39,765 nucleotides of DNA from an uncultured Allomuricauda sp. (GTDB taxonomy: Bacteria > Bacteroidota > Bacteroidia > Flavobacteriales > Flavobacteriaceae). The first letter of the stretch is position 1. Every line of letters begins with the position of its first letter. Location of the stretch: NCBI GenBank assembly GCA_937899065.1, contig CALBPG010000063.1:1-39765 (forward strand), given 5' to 3'. The notes under the pieces are model-generated. The model saw only the letters and a program-made list of their open reading frames with translations. It did not search any database and had not been told where the DNA came from. A program made the position numbers and the translations under genes. Shown piece by piece: positions 15,688 through 25,190 of the stretch.

Positions 15688-16695
15688 ATGTATAACTCAA
15701 GAATCGCAGGACTAGGCTTTTATGTACCCGAAAATGTGGTAACCAATGATGATTTGTCCAAAGTGATGGATACCAATGATGAGTGGATTCAAGAACGGAC
15801 AGGTATCAAGGAACGACGACATGTTGTGAAAGGAACGGATACCACTACCTCAATGGGAGTGAAGGCTGCTAAGCAGGCAATTGAAAGAGCTGGTATTGAT
15901 AAAGATGATATTGATTTCATCGTGTTCGCAACCCTTAGTCCAGATTACTACTTTCCTGGTCCTGGTGTTTTGGTACAACGCGATTTGGATATCAAAACCG
16001 TGGGAGCTTTGGATGTTCGAAACCAATGTTCTGGGTTTGTCTACGGACTTTCGGTAGCAGACCAATTTATTAAAAGCGGGATGTACAACAATGTCTTGGT
16101 CATCGGTTCGGAATTGCATTCGCATGGTTTGGACATGACCACACGAGGACGTGGCGTATCCGTGATTTTTGGGGATGGTGCCGGTGCTGCGGTGTTAACC
16201 CGTGAAGAAGATACTTCGAAAGGGGTGCTTTCTTCCCATTTGCATTCTGAAGGCCAACACGCAGAAGAACTTTCATTGATTGCACCCGGAATGGGGAAAC
16301 GTTGGGTAACCGATATCTTGGAAGAAAATGATGAAGAAGACATCTCCTATTTCCCATATATGAACGGGCAATTTGTATTCAAGAACGCTGTGGTTCGTTT
16401 CAGCGAGGTCATTATGGAAGGCCTACAAAAAAATGGAATGACTCCTGAAGATATTGACATGCTCATTCCGCATCAAGCGAACTTGAGAATCTCTCAGTTT
16501 GTTCAGAAGAAGTTTGGACTTTCCAACGACCAGGTCTTCAATAATATCATGAGTTATGGTAACACTACCGCTGCCTCCATTCCTATCGCTTTGACGGAAG
16601 CGTGGGAAGCTGGTAAAATTAAAGAAGGGGATGTAGTAGTACTTGCCGCTTTTGGTAGTGGATTCACGTGGGGTAGCGCCATAATTCGCTGGTAA
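15688..16695 (+). CDS. fabH: 3-oxoacyl-ACP synthase III (FabH type)
   Basis: A 335-residue thiolase-fold enzyme that condenses an acyl-CoA starter with malonyl-ACP to start fatty acid synthesis. The catalytic triad is visible: Cys114 in RNQCSGFVYG, His262 in IPHQANLRI and Asn292 in YGNTTAASIPIAL. Other family signatures are DEWIQERTGIKERR (31-44) and FGDGAGAAVL (161-170). The long mid-region insert EENDEEDISYFPYMNG (about 212-227) is a feature of this subgroup. Other paralogues may exist in the genome, so fabH is used in the broad sense. It is preceded by a palindrome and a candidate promoter. Confidence 0.92.
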   Translation: MYNSRIAGLGFYVPENVVTNDDLSKVMDTNDEWIQERTGIKERRHVVKGTDTTTSMGVKAAKQAIERAGIDKDDIDFIVFATLSPDYYFPGPGVLVQRDLDIKTVGALDVRNQCSGFVYGLSVADQFIKSGMYNNVLVIGSELHSHGLDMTTRGRGVSVIFGDGAGAAVLTREEDTSKGVLSSHLHSEGQHAEELSLIAPGMGKRWVTDILEENDEEDISYFPYMNGQFVFKNAVVRFSEVIMEGLQKNGMTPEDIDMLIPHQANLRISQFVQKKFGLSNDQVFNNIMSYGNTTAASIPIALTEAWEAGKIKEGDVVVLAAFGSGFTWGSAIIRW

Positions 16696-16730
16696 AGAAA
16701 AACCCCGCCCGAAAAATTTCAGAGCGGGGC
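16695..16730 (-). terminator. Terminator of the outer-membrane receptor gene
   Basis: Stem GCCCCGC/GCGGGGT around 16703-16708 and 16724-16730 with a 15-base loop; on the minus strand it is followed by TTTTTCTTT. It lies about 60 bases beyond the receptor stop and abuts the fabH stop, so it may serve both directions. Confidence 0.65.
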
Positions 16731-16788
16731 TTACGATAGACCTTGATTAATTTTTCAACCAACCCTTAACCAAGGAATATCAAAATCA

Positions 16789-19245
16789 TTATAAGATTCC
16801 TCCTCCAGACTGTTTGGTGTTGCTATCCCTTCTCTTTCGTCCCTTAGCACGATTTTTTCCGCTACCAAATCGGTAGCTAACGCCTAAGTAAAGTGTTTGG
16901 CTTTCCCAATTGAACTCTCCGTTTTGAATGTAAGGGCGTTGGCCATTGAACTGCGAGAGCATGGTGTTGAAAACATCATTGAAATTGGCGCTGAACGTTC
17001 CTTTCCCTTTTGCGAAATTGTACCGTGCTCCAAAGTTCAAGAAGTACATGGGTTCCATTTCAAACTGAATGTTTTGGTTTTGCCCTCGGTAAAATCCGAA
17101 TAATTGTAAGGTTAGTTTCTTACTTACCGTAAAGCTGTTGTTCAAACGAAGATTCCAAGCAGTGTTGTCTACTTCAACGTTTTCTACCACGATATCTTCT
17201 TCCGTTGCATTACCAGGCTCTCCTTCCAGGCTTTCGGTAATTCCGCGTTGGGTTTGACTGAACAAATCAAAACTGCCATTGATGCTCCACCATTTTGTGG
17301 GTTTATAGTTCACGGAGAGTTCAAAACCATAGGCAGAGGTATTGTCGAAGTTGTCATACGTCAAAATCAACTTGTTGAAGTCCAACCTATCTACAAATAC
17401 GGCCCGGTTGATTTCATCCTCAACACTTCGGTAAAAGATGCCTGCCGTAATGCTACCTTTTTCAAGTCGTTTGGTATAGTTCAGTTCATAAGAATTGGTA
17501 AACTGTGGTACCAAACTCGGATTCCCAAAACTTGAAATCAAGGGTGTGGCAAATTCTCGAATGGGATTCACCTGACCCAGTCCCGGTCGGTCTACCCTTC
17601 TGCTAAAACTAGCCTGCAATTGGTCTTTTTCATTTACGTTGTAGGTGAAAAAAGCAGAGGGATATAGTTGGGTATAATTATCGGTAAAGGTGCGTATGCG
17701 GTTGGTGTCGGCAACCACCTGTACATCTTCAAAGCGTGCGCCAATTTGGTAGGACCATTTTTTGTAGCGCTGTCCGAAAGTAACGTAAGCTGAATAGATG
17801 TCCATCCCATAAACAAAGTTGGTAGATGGAGTAGGGATGAGGTCGCCATTCGAATTGAAAGAAAGTCCGGTCGAGGCATAATCCACATCAGTTTCAAAAA
17901 ATCTGGCTTCGACCCCGACCTCCAATTTGGAAATGGAATCCAAAGGGTTGACGTAATCCAGATTGATGAAGGTTTGGTCACGTTTAGTGTCCACAAAGTC
18001 CATATAATCTGGAAACAGCGTTGCACCTTCCGAAGTGAAATTTGCGTCTTCATCATTTTCAAAACGGTTATGGTCAATTTCCAATTCAATGTTGTGCCCT
18101 TCCTTGGCAAAATCAAGTTTATAATCAAAATTGTATTGTTCACTCAAGTTACTGTTGACGTTATCGAAAAACTGAATCAAGTTTCGGTTGGCATCTAGAT
18201 TATACGTAATGTCGGTAATCCCCAAACCTTCGCCATTAAAATGGTTTTGATTGGTAAAGATGGACAGGGTATTCTTGTCGTTGATGTAAAAGTCAACTCC
18301 TATTTTATAAAGATGGGATTCGTTATCATTGATGAATTCAAAATCTTGCTGTGAATTTTCATCTTGACGAAAAATGAATCCGTCGTTGAAATAGTCTCCA
18401 ATATTGGTTCCATAATTTCCATAAAAGTTGAATTTCCCCACTTTGTAGTTTAAATCAAGAGAAGCATTGTATTTGGGCCGGATACCCTGGGTGTATCCTA
18501 GGTTGATGTTTCCATTGAAACCCATATTCGCGTTTTTGTGTAATACAATGTTTATAATGCCGCTCATACCTTCGGGGTTGTATTTAGCAGAGGGGTTTGT
18601 AATCAATTCAATGGATTTTATGGAAGTTGATGGAATCTGTCGCAAAAGCTGCGCAACAGGTACATTGGACAGTTTTCCATCTACCATCACCCGAACATTG
18701 GAGTTGCCCCTTAGCGAAAGCTCTCCGGTTTGGGCATCGACATTCACCGAAGGAAGATTGTTCATGATGTCAGAGGCAGTTGCTCCAGCAGTGGTCAAAT
18801 CCTTTCCAACGTTGATTACTTTTCTATCCACCCGTTGCTCAATGGTAGTGCGTTCCGCAACAACTTCTACTTCTTCAAGAGCTTGGGTACTTTCTTTCAA
18901 GGTAATGGTGCCAAGGTCCAGTTTTTTGTTTCGCTTGGTGATTTCCAGTTTCTGAACATAGGTTTCGTATCCAATGAACTGCACTTCCAAGCGAAAAGTA
19001 CCTTCCGGCAGCTTATTGACTTCAAAACGGCCATCCTCGGTTGTGATACCACCGGTAATGGTTTCTGTTCCATCTTCTGATTTGATGACAATTGCGGCAT
19101 AAGCCACAGGTTCGTTCTTGGCTTGATCCATAACAATACCTGTAATAGACCCGATTTTAGTATCCGTGTTGTTTTTGGATGCGTTTCCGTAATGGAAAAG
19201 GGTGTTGCAGAAAAGCAACACAAACAGAAAGAAATTGCTCTTCAT
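16789..19245 (-). CDS. Outer-membrane beta-barrel receptor (TonB-dependent-receptor-like)
   Basis: An 818-residue exported protein. A signal peptide (FFLFVLLFCNTLFHYG) is followed by a carboxypeptidase-regulatory-like beta-sandwich (about 32-115: GSITGIVMDQAKNEPVAYAAIV, GRFEVNKLPEGTFRLEVQFIGYE), a plug-like domain (about 140-235: DIMNNLPSVNVDAQTGELSLRGNSNVRVMVDG, IELITNPSAKYNPEGMSGIINIV) and a long barrel-like region that ends YLGVSYRFGSGKNRAKGRKRR. It belongs to the outer-membrane beta-barrel family close to TonB-dependent receptors. No SusD partner lies next to it, so it is probably a stand-alone receptor; the ligand is unknown. Confidence 0.9.
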   Translation of the reverse strand: MKSNFFLFVLLFCNTLFHYGNASKNNTDTKIGSITGIVMDQAKNEPVAYAAIVIKSEDGTETITGGITTEDGRFEVNKLPEGTFRLEVQFIGYETYVQKLEITKRNKKLDLGTITLKESTQALEEVEVVAERTTIEQRVDRKVINVGKDLTTAGATASDIMNNLPSVNVDAQTGELSLRGNSNVRVMVDGKLSNVPVAQLLRQIPSTSIKSIELITNPSAKYNPEGMSGIINIVLHKNANMGFNGNINLGYTQGIRPKYNASLDLNYKVGKFNFYGNYGTNIGDYFNDGFIFRQDENSQQDFEFINDNESHLYKIGVDFYINDKNTLSIFTNQNHFNGEGLGITDITYNLDANRNLIQFFDNVNSNLSEQYNFDYKLDFAKEGHNIELEIDHNRFENDEDANFTSEGATLFPDYMDFVDTKRDQTFINLDYVNPLDSISKLEVGVEARFFETDVDYASTGLSFNSNGDLIPTPSTNFVYGMDIYSAYVTFGQRYKKWSYQIGARFEDVQVVADTNRIRTFTDNYTQLYPSAFFTYNVNEKDQLQASFSRRVDRPGLGQVNPIREFATPLISSFGNPSLVPQFTNSYELNYTKRLEKGSITAGIFYRSVEDEINRAVFVDRLDFNKLILTYDNFDNTSAYGFELSVNYKPTKWWSINGSFDLFSQTQRGITESLEGEPGNATEEDIVVENVEVDNTAWNLRLNNSFTVSKKLTLQLFGFYRGQNQNIQFEMEPMYFLNFGARYNFAKGKGTFSANFNDVFNTMLSQFNGQRPYIQNGEFNWESQTLYLGVSYRFGSGKNRAKGRKRRDSNTKQSGGGIL

Positions 19246-19595
19246 GAGTTTGTTCGTTTTTTTGATTGATTAATTAATGATTGATGATACAAACCAGACG
19301 AACTTGGCTAGCTCTTGTTACGAGGAATTCCGATTTTAACATTTTAAGACATGAAATGCAGCCGAATCACAGCGAGGGGTAAGGAAAACGAAATGTATCT
19401 GACCAAGGGTATAAAAAGAAGAAACCCCGGTTTCCCAATACAGGTTCACCAGGGTTATTTCATTGATAAGCTATACTAAACACTAACCATTAACTATAAA
19501 AAATACAGTCTTACCAATGATGTATTTCTTCGAATAGACGCAGTTTTTGCCTTTTGGTTACAAACTTTCGATTAGTTTAACACTTAAATTAACAT
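19246..19595. other. 350-base divergent intergenic region
   Basis: No coding frame, tRNA or known RNA is apparent between the receptor and CoA-binding genes. Next to the receptor start is an A/T-rich TTGATTGATTAATTAATGATT stretch of short repeats. The only clear structure is the hairpin at 19423-19456. A weak TTTG...TAGTTTA pair near 19553-19579 could be the CoA-binding gene promoter but fits the consensus poorly. Confidence 0.5.
19423..19456. other. Imperfect hairpin of unknown role
   Basis: AACCCCGGT (19423-19431) pairs with ACCAGGGTT (19448-19456) with one mismatch and a 16-base loop. On the minus strand it is followed by a T-rich run (TTTCTTCTTTTTAT), so it resembles a terminator for a minus-strand transcript, yet no gene lies upstream on that strand. 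Confidence 0.35.
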
Positions 19596-19991
19596 ATGAA
19601 CTCAACACTCGTTTTCGGCGCTTCGCTCAATCCAAGTCGATATAGTAACCTAGCAATACGTCGTTTGGTGGAAAACGGTTTTGCTACAAAGGCATTTGGG
19701 GTTAGGTCTGGTACCGTTTTCGGAGTTGAAGTTAAGGATAAGCTTTCGGATATTCAAGATGTTCATACAATTACCCTGTATTTAAATCCGAAAAGACAGC
19801 AAGAATATTACCAGTCTATTATAGACTTGACTCCTAAAAGGGTGATTTTCAATCCTGGTACCGAAAACTTGGAGTTTCAACAAAAACTAAAGGAGGCAGG
19901 AATAACGGTAGAGGTAGCTTGTACCCATGTACTGTTGGCTACTAAGCTATACCTAAGATTTTACCTTATTTCGAATGGCCCACAAGCCTAA
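19596..19991 (+). CDS. CoA-binding domain protein (Rossmann fold)
   Basis: A 131-residue protein of the small CoA-binding family related to the nucleotide-binding domain of succinyl-CoA synthetase. The glycine/alanine-rich start [20 protein letters not shown] (about 5-24), the strand [15 protein letters not shown] and the signature [14 protein letters not shown] with [10 protein letters not shown] near residue 110 are typical. Homologues usually end a few residues after LLAT; here 12 more residues ([12 protein letters not shown]) follow and run 39 bases into the 3' end of the convergent symporter gene. Removing one C at about 19956-19957 would give a TAA directly after LLATKLY, so the natural stop may have been lost. 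Confidence 0.85.
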   Translation: MNSTLVFGASLNPSRYSNLAIRRLVENGFATKAFGVRSGTVFGVEVKDKLSDIQDVHTITLYLNPKRQQEYYQSIIDLTPKRVIFNPGTENLEFQQKLKEAGITVEVACTHVLLATKLYLRFYLISNGPQA

Positions 19992-21419
19992 AAATGTCAG
20001 TAGTCCATTTAAGTGAAGCAATTCATAACCAATTACATACCCACCTAAATAGCTTGGATCCAACTGTCCAAAAGCTGCTATGATTACAACTGAAAGCCCA
20101 CAAACTATCCAAACGTAGCGGTCCCAAATGGCATATTTGGTAAAGATGCCAAAAGCGAAAAGCCCCAAGAGTGGTCCATAAGTGTATCCGGCGGCAACCA
20201 AAAGTCCATCAATTACGTTTCGGCTCAAGAAATATTTAAAGCTAATAATTACCAGAATCAGCAAGACACTCATGCCGATATGTACTTTCTTGCGTAGACG
20301 TACCTGTTCTTTTTCTGGCCTTTGGTTAATATTCAAAAAGTCAACACAAAACGATGTGGTCAAAGAAGTGAGGGCACTATCCGCACTACTGTATGCGGCC
20401 GCAATCAATCCCAGCATAAAAGTGATGGCCAGGGTAAGTCCCAAACCTCCGTTCAGCGCAATTTCAGGGAACAACAAATCTGACTTTGGTTTTCCATCCA
20501 TCAATGGGATTGCGATACCATTTTTATCCGCATAAATGAATAACAAGGCGCCAAGCAACATGAACAAAAAGGTCGCCAAGACCAATACGATGCTGAAGGA
20601 AATCATATTCTTTTGAGAATCCTTCAGCGTTTTGCATGTAAGGTTCTTCTGCATCATGTCTTGGTCAAGCCCTGTCATGCAAATGGTTACAAACGCGCCT
20701 CCTAGAAATGATTTTATAAAATGGTTCCGGTCCAAAAGGCTATCTGCGAAGAGAAACTTACTATAGGTTTTAAGTTCTTCGGAAGCCAAAAACTCTCCAA
20801 AACTCCAATCCATCGCACCTAAAATCAAGTATACCGACAGCCCAACGGCCAATAGCATGAAAAAGGTTTGTAAGGTATCCGTCCATACAATGGTTTTGAT
20901 GCCTCCACGATTGGTATACACCCATATCAACAATATGGATAGTACAACGGTAAGTTCAAACGGGACACCTAAATCGTCAAAAACAAACTGTTGCAATACG
21001 ATGGCCACCAGAAACAACCGAAAAGCGGCACCCAAAACCCTTGAGATAAAAAAGAAAAATGCACCGGTTTTGTGACTTACTGTCCCAAAACGGTCTGATA
21101 GATATTCATAAATGGAAGTGAGGTTATACCTATAATAAATCGGAAGCAAAACGAAGGCTACTACAAAATAGCCGACCAAGTACCCCAAAACCACCTGCAT
21201 ATAGCTGAATTGGGAGGCTTCAACCCAACCCGGTACCGAAATAAAGGTGACCCCTGACAAAGAGGCCCCTACCATACCAAAAGCAACTACATACCAAGGC
21301 GATTGCCGACCCGCTTTGAAAAAGTCATTGTTGTTGTCGTTTTTACCGGTGAAGTAGGAAATCGCAATCAGGACCAAAAAATAGGAACCAATCAGCAGCA
21401 GAATTTGTAAGGAGGACAT
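19953..21419 (-). CDS. Sodium:solute symporter family protein
   Basis: A 488-residue integral membrane protein of the SSS family with about 13 hydrophobic segments. The family core is recognisable: [29 protein letters not shown] near the second helix (about 38-66), YLSDRFG (about 106-112), [19 protein letters not shown] (about 170-188) and a conserved middle part [18 protein letters not shown]. The substrate (sugar, amino acid, nucleoside, sialic acid or other) cannot be assigned. A possible -7 box lies at 21444-21451, and the gene is divergent from recR. Confidence 0.9.
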   Translation of the reverse strand: MSSLQILLLIGSYFLVLIAISYFTGKNDNNNDFFKAGRQSPWYVVAFGMVGASLSGVTFISVPGWVEASQFSYMQVVLGYLVGYFVVAFVLLPIYYRYNLTSIYEYLSDRFGTVSHKTGAFFFFISRVLGAAFRLFLVAIVLQQFVFDDLGVPFELTVVLSILLIWVYTNRGGIKTIVWTDTLQTFFMLLAVGLSVYLILGAMDWSFGEFLASEELKTYSKFLFADSLLDRNHFIKSFLGGAFVTICMTGLDQDMMQKNLTCKTLKDSQKNMISFSIVLVLATFLFMLLGALLFIYADKNGIAIPLMDGKPKSDLLFPEIALNGGLGLTLAITFMLGLIAAAYSSADSALTSLTTSFCVDFLNINQRPEKEQVRLRKKVHIGMSVLLILVIISFKYFLSRNVIDGLLVAAGYTYGPLLGLFAFGIFTKYAIWDRYVWIVCGLSVVIIAAFGQLDPSYLGGYVIGYELLHLNGLLTFLGLWAIRNKVKS

Positions 21420-21443
21420 CTATTGGGTTTGATTTGCAAAGTA

Positions 21444-21451
21444 CAAAAGTA
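21444..21451 (-). promoter_or_regulatory. Candidate -7 box of the symporter gene
   Basis: TACTTTTG on the minus strand matches TAnnTTTG, 24 bases upstream of the start codon; no matching -33 box seen. Confidence 0.35.
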
Positions 21452-21471
21452 AATTGGTACTGTTAAAATCG

Positions 21472-21479
21472 TAATTTTG
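21472..21479 (+). promoter_or_regulatory. Candidate -7 box of recR
   Basis: TAATTTTG matches TAnnTTTG, 16 bases before the recR ATG; a TTG lies 15 bases upstream, somewhat too close, so the assignment is partial. Confidence 0.4.
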
Positions 21480-21495
21480 CCCTTCAATCAGGTAG

Positions 21496-22116
21496 ATGGA
21501 TTTCTCTTCTAAACTTTTGGAAAACGCGGTATACGAAATGTCACAGTTGCCCGGTATTGGAAAACGAACGGCACTTCGATTGGTATTGCATTTGCTAAAG
21601 CAACCAGATGACCAAACCGTACACTTGGCCAGTGCTTTGGTCAAGATGAAAGAAGAAATCAAATTTTGCAAAAAGTGCCATAATATCTCTGACACTGTAC
21701 TATGTGAGATTTGTGCCAATCCGAAACGAGATGAAAGTTTGGTTTGTGTGGTTGAGGACGTTCGTGATGTAATGGCTATTGAAGGTACCGGTCAATTTCA
21801 GGGGTTATATCATGTTTTGGGCGGAAAAATATCTCCAATGGAAGGTGTAGGTCCCCAGAACCTCAATATTGCTTCCTTGGTAGAAAGGGCTAAATCTGGA
21901 GAAATAGAGGAGTTGATATTCGCTCTAAGTTCCACCATGGAAGGGGATACCACCAACTTTTATATTTACAAACAGTTGGAAGGCCTTAATATCAAAACCT
22001 CTACCATTGCCAGAGGAATTGCTGTGGGTGATGAACTGGAATATGCGGATGAAGTAACCTTGGGAAGGAGCATTTTAAATCGGGTTCCTTTTGAGAATTC
22101 GATAAAAGCAGACTGA
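21496..22116 (+). CDS. recR: Recombination mediator protein RecR
   Basis: A 206-residue RecR, which with RecO loads RecA at gaps and damaged forks. Domains in order: N-terminal helix-hairpin-helix ([17 protein letters not shown], about 18-34), a four-cysteine zinc finger (Cys58, Cys61, Cys70, Cys73), a Toprim domain ([29 protein letters not shown], about 81-109) and the C-terminal Walker B-like region ([25 protein letters not shown]). Length and order match the family exactly. It is divergent from the symporter gene. Confidence 0.96.
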   Translation: MDFSSKLLENAVYEMSQLPGIGKRTALRLVLHLLKQPDDQTVHLASALVKMKEEIKFCKKCHNISDTVLCEICANPKRDESLVCVVEDVRDVMAIEGTGQFQGLYHVLGGKISPMEGVGPQNLNIASLVERAKSGEIEELIFALSSTMEGDTTNFYIYKQLEGLNIKTSTIARGIAVGDELEYADEVTLGRSILNRVPFENSIKAD

Positions 22117-22166
22117 TTTAAAGTGCATTTGATAGAATAAACATAATAATAACCCATTTTCTTTGT

Positions 22167-22174
22167 TATTTTTG
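22167..22174 (+). promoter_or_regulatory. Candidate -7 box of the E2 gene
   Basis: TATTTTTG matches TAnnTTTG and lies 34 bases before the ATG, giving a leader of about 30 nt; no good -33 partner. Confidence 0.4.
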
Positions 22175-22208
22175 CAAAGAATTTAAAGAATAAAGGTTTT
22201 AAAACACC

Positions 22209-23579
22209 ATGTCAAAATTTGAATTGAAATTGCCGCAAATGGGAGAGAGTGTTGCTGAGGCGACATTGACTTCATGGTTGAAAGAGGTGGGAGACACCAT
22301 TGAACTGGATGAAGCGGTTTTTGAAATTGCGACCGATAAAGTGGACTCTGAAGTGCCAAGCGAAGTAGAAGGCATTTTGTTGGAGAAGCGTTTCAAAGTA
22401 GATGATGTGATAAAGGTTGGAGAGGTTGTCGCAGTGATTCAAATGGAAGGTGATGCTGAAGTTGTTGATGAAACTCCGGAAGTAGAAGTGCCAGAACCTC
22501 TTGTTCAAGAAGAAGCCCCCGAGGTTGTAGCTCAGCTGGAAGAAAATATGACCCAGGTCCAAAATCAGGTTGTAACCCCTTCTATAAGCACCGCGGAAGC
22601 TACAAGATTTTATTCTCCCTTGGTAAAAAACATCGCAAAGGAAGAGGGAATATCCTTAGCAGAACTTGAAGCAATTCCTGGAACGGGACTGGAAGGAAGG
22701 GTTACCAAAAATGATATTAAAGCCTTTTTGGAACACCGTGGTTCAGGCTCCAATGGTATGGATGTAGTAGCGCAGCCCGTTACGGTTGTTGAAACCCCGA
22801 CTGCCAAAGCTGCACCGGTAGAAGTTAAGCAAGTTGCTGCCTCCAGTAGTCATTCTGAAACCAGCGCAACTGGTGATGAGCGCATTCCATTGACGCGCAT
22901 GGGCAAATTGATTGCGAAGCACATGACTGATAGTGTGGTGACCTCTGCGCACGTACAAAGTTTTGTAGAGGTTGACGTAACCAAAGTGGTAGAGTGGCGA
23001 AATAAAGTCAAAAAAGCCTTTGAACAACGCGAAGGTGAAAAACTAACGTTTACCCCGATTTTCATGGAGGCGGTAGCTTTGGCCATAAAGAAGTACCCCT
23101 TGATGAATATTTCTTTGGAAGATGACGTCGTCATCAAGAAAAAGAACATCAATTTGGGCATGGCCGCAGCACTTCCTGATGGAAATCTTATCGTTCCGGT
23201 GATAAAAAACGCTGACCAATTGAATTTGGTGGGGATGGCCAAAACCGTAAATGACTTGGCCAACCGCGCGCGAAACAATCAACTGAAACCAGACGAAGTG
23301 CAAGGGGGAACCTACACCGTTACCAACGTGGGTACCTTTGGTAGTGTTTTCGGAACACCTATCATCAATCAACCCCAAGTGGGAATTTTAGCCCTAGGCG
23401 CCATTCGAAAAATCCCTTCGGTTATCGAAACGGACCAAGGAGAGTATATTGGTATCCGAAGCAAAATGTTCCTATCCCATAGCTATGACCATCGTGTGGT
23501 CAATGGAGCGTTGGGAGGTATGTTCGTCAAAAGCGTGGCCGACTATCTTGAGGCCTGGGATACTGAAAGGGAAATTTAA
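22209..23579 (+). CDS. Dihydrolipoyl acyltransferase (E2 of a 2-oxo acid dehydrogenase complex)
   Basis: A 456-residue E2 core component. An N-terminal lipoyl domain carries the lipoylated lysine Lys44 in EIATDKVDSEVPSEVEG; after an acidic, Val/Pro-rich linker comes the peripheral subunit-binding domain (about 137-180: FYSPLVKNIAKEEGIS, IPGTGLEGRVTKNDI), a second flexible linker, and the acyltransferase domain from about 220 (RMGKLIAKHMTDSVVTSAHVQSF). The active-site histidine is His428 in SYDHRVVNGALGG, where Asn stands at the position usually held by Asp in HxxxDG. The substrate resembles branched-chain 2-oxo acid complexes, but no E1 genes lie beside it to confirm this. Confidence 0.9.
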   Translation: MSKFELKLPQMGESVAEATLTSWLKEVGDTIELDEAVFEIATDKVDSEVPSEVEGILLEKRFKVDDVIKVGEVVAVIQMEGDAEVVDETPEVEVPEPLVQEEAPEVVAQLEENMTQVQNQVVTPSISTAEATRFYSPLVKNIAKEEGISLAELEAIPGTGLEGRVTKNDIKAFLEHRGSGSNGMDVVAQPVTVVETPTAKAAPVEVKQVAASSSHSETSATGDERIPLTRMGKLIAKHMTDSVVTSAHVQSFVEVDVTKVVEWRNKVKKAFEQREGEKLTFTPIFMEAVALAIKKYPLMNISLEDDVVIKKKNINLGMAAALPDGNLIVPVIKNADQLNLVGMAKTVNDLANRARNNQLKPDEVQGGTYTVTNVGTFGSVFGTPIINQPQVGILALGAIRKIPSVIETDQGEYIGIRSKMFLSHSYDHRVVNGALGGMFVKSVADYLEAWDTEREI

Positions 23580-23634
23580 ATCCAAAGAAGTCTAGCACTT
23601 GTTTTACCTTTAAGCTTCTAAAGGTTTTCGGTTA

Positions 23635-24402
23635 ATGAAAGTATTTTGTGTTTTGCTGCTTTTCAGCGTTGTTGTCACTGGTCAAGAAGCACCAGAATTT
23701 GAAAAAAGAACATTTTCCAAAAATGGATTCCAAATGCCATATCGCATTTTGCTTCCAAAAGATTTTGATAAAGACAAAAAGTACCCTCTAATCTTATTTC
23801 TCCATGGTTCTGGAGAACGGGGCAACGATAATGAAGCACAATTGGTTCATGGTTCGTCCCTGTTTACTGCCTCAGATTTCAGAAAACAATATCCTGCCAT
23901 CGTGGTTTTTCCCCAGTGTGCTTCGGAAAGTAGTTGGGCACAAATCGAGGTGAACGGTGATTTTCCTGATAGAGAGTTTATCTTCTTCGAAAAAGGAGAA
24001 CCCACCCAGCAAATGGTACTATTGGAAGGTTTATTGAAGTACCTCAAAAAAACCTACCGTTTGGATAAAAATAGAATGTATGTTGGTGGCCTGTCCATGG
24101 GTGGTATAGGCACTTTTGAACTCGTCCGACGCAATCCTAAGATGTTTGCGGCGGCTTTTCCTATTTGCGGTGGTGCCAATCCAGCCATAGCGTCCAAATT
24201 GAAGCGACCTGTTTGGTGGGTATTCCATGGAGATGAGGATAAAGTAGTGCCCGAAAAGTGTTCGGCCGATATCGTTACAGCCATGGGACAACAAAAAGTG
24301 GAGGTAAAATATACCGTCTATCCTGGGGTAGGACATAACAGCTGGGACAACGCTTTTGCCGAACCTGATTTGATGAATTGGTTATTTACCCAAATCCGTT
24401 AA
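23635..24402 (+). CDS. Secreted alpha/beta hydrolase (esterase, PHB-depolymerase-like)
   Basis: A 255-residue exported hydrolase: signal peptide at 1-17 (VFCVLLLFSVVVTG), then an alpha/beta hydrolase fold. HGSGERGND (about 57-65) is the oxyanion loop region, the nucleophile Ser154 lies in GGLSMGG, the acid is probably the Asp in FHGDEDKVVP (about 200-205), and the base is the His in GVGHNSW near residue 233. This combination is typical of small carboxylesterase/depolymerase-like enzymes that act on esters in the periplasm or outside. The natural substrate is unknown. It is transcribed with the exonuclease gene that starts 9 bases later. Confidence 0.88.
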   Translation: MKVFCVLLLFSVVVTGQEAPEFEKRTFSKNGFQMPYRILLPKDFDKDKKYPLILFLHGSGERGNDNEAQLVHGSSLFTASDFRKQYPAIVVFPQCASESSWAQIEVNGDFPDREFIFFEKGEPTQQMVLLEGLLKYLKKTYRLDKNRMYVGGLSMGGIGTFELVRRNPKMFAAAFPICGGANPAIASKLKRPVWWVFHGDEDKVVPEKCSADIVTAMGQQKVEVKYTVYPGVGHNSWDNAFAEPDLMNWLFTQIR

Positions 24403-24411
24403 TACAAATCC

Positions 24412-25188
24412 ATGGAATTACAACTTAAAAAACCAATCTGTTTCTTCGACCTTGAAACTACAGGAACTAACGTGGCCAAAGACCGAATCGTGGAAATTTC
24501 CATCCTCAAGGTTTTCCCAAATGGAAATAAAGAAGGTAAAACATGGTTGGTGAATCCTGAAATGCAAATCCCAGAGGAGGTTATTGCGGTGCATGGCATT
24601 ACAAATGAAAAGGTTGCGAACGAACCAAACTTCAAGCAGCTTTCCAAAGAGATTTATCGGATGATTCAGGATAGTGATTTGGCCGGATTTAATTCCGATA
24701 GGTTTGATATTCCGCTATTAGCCGAAGAGATGCTCAGGGCAGAGGTGGATTTTGACATGAAAAAAATGGTTTCCGTAGACGTTCAGACCATCTTTCATAA
24801 AATGGAAAAAAGAACGCTTGGTGCTGCCTATAAGTTTTATTGTGATAAAGATTTGGAAGATGCCCATAGTGCCGAAGCCGATACTTTAGCGACGTATGAG
24901 GTGTTGAAAGCACAGTTGGACCGCTATCCAGAATTGGAAAATGACATGAAGAAGTTGTCTGAATTCACCACAAGACGCCAATCTTTGGATTTTGCAGGCT
25001 TCATCGGCTTGAACAAAAACAAGGAAGCCATCTTCACCTTTGGAAAGCATAAGGACAAAACTGTTGATGAAGTTATGAATACCGAGCCAGGCTATTTTGG
25101 TTGGATTTTGAATGCTGATTTTCCGTTATACACCAAAAAAGTGCTCACCCAAATTAAATTGAGCAAGTTAAACAACAAGCTTTCCTAA
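24412..25188 (+). CDS. 3'-5' exonuclease, DnaQ/ExoX-like
   Basis: A 258-residue DEDDh exonuclease. Active-site residues are visible: Asp13 and Glu15 in FFDLETTG, Asp99 in FNSDRFDIPLL, His152 and Asp157 in DAHSAEADTLATYEVL. After residue 185 a short C-terminal module (GFIGLNKNKEAIFTFGKHKDKTVDEV, then GYFGWILNADFP) resembles the small domain found at the end of exodeoxyribonuclease X-like proteins. A role in repair or mismatch processing is family-based inference; a DNA polymerase III epsilon role is less likely because of the C-terminal module. The stop is 2 bases before the next start. Confidence 0.88.
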   Translation: MELQLKKPICFFDLETTGTNVAKDRIVEISILKVFPNGNKEGKTWLVNPEMQIPEEVIAVHGITNEKVANEPNFKQLSKEIYRMIQDSDLAGFNSDRFDIPLLAEEMLRAEVDFDMKKMVSVDVQTIFHKMEKRTLGAAYKFYCDKDLEDAHSAEADTLATYEVLKAQLDRYPELENDMKKLSEFTTRRQSLDFAGFIGLNKNKEAIFTFGKHKDKTVDEVMNTEPGYFGWILNADFPLYTKKVLTQIKLSKLNNKLS

Positions 25189-25190
25189 CT

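Noticed and set aside
16695..16730. Terminator for fabH on the plus strand
   Set aside because: The T tract is on the minus strand side only, so the hairpin mainly serves the receptor gene.
22209..23579. Clustered repeats in the E2 linkers as a CRISPR or tandem repeat
   Set aside because: The Glu/Val/Pro-rich and Ala/Ser-rich stretches are protein linkers between domains and have no regular DNA repeat.
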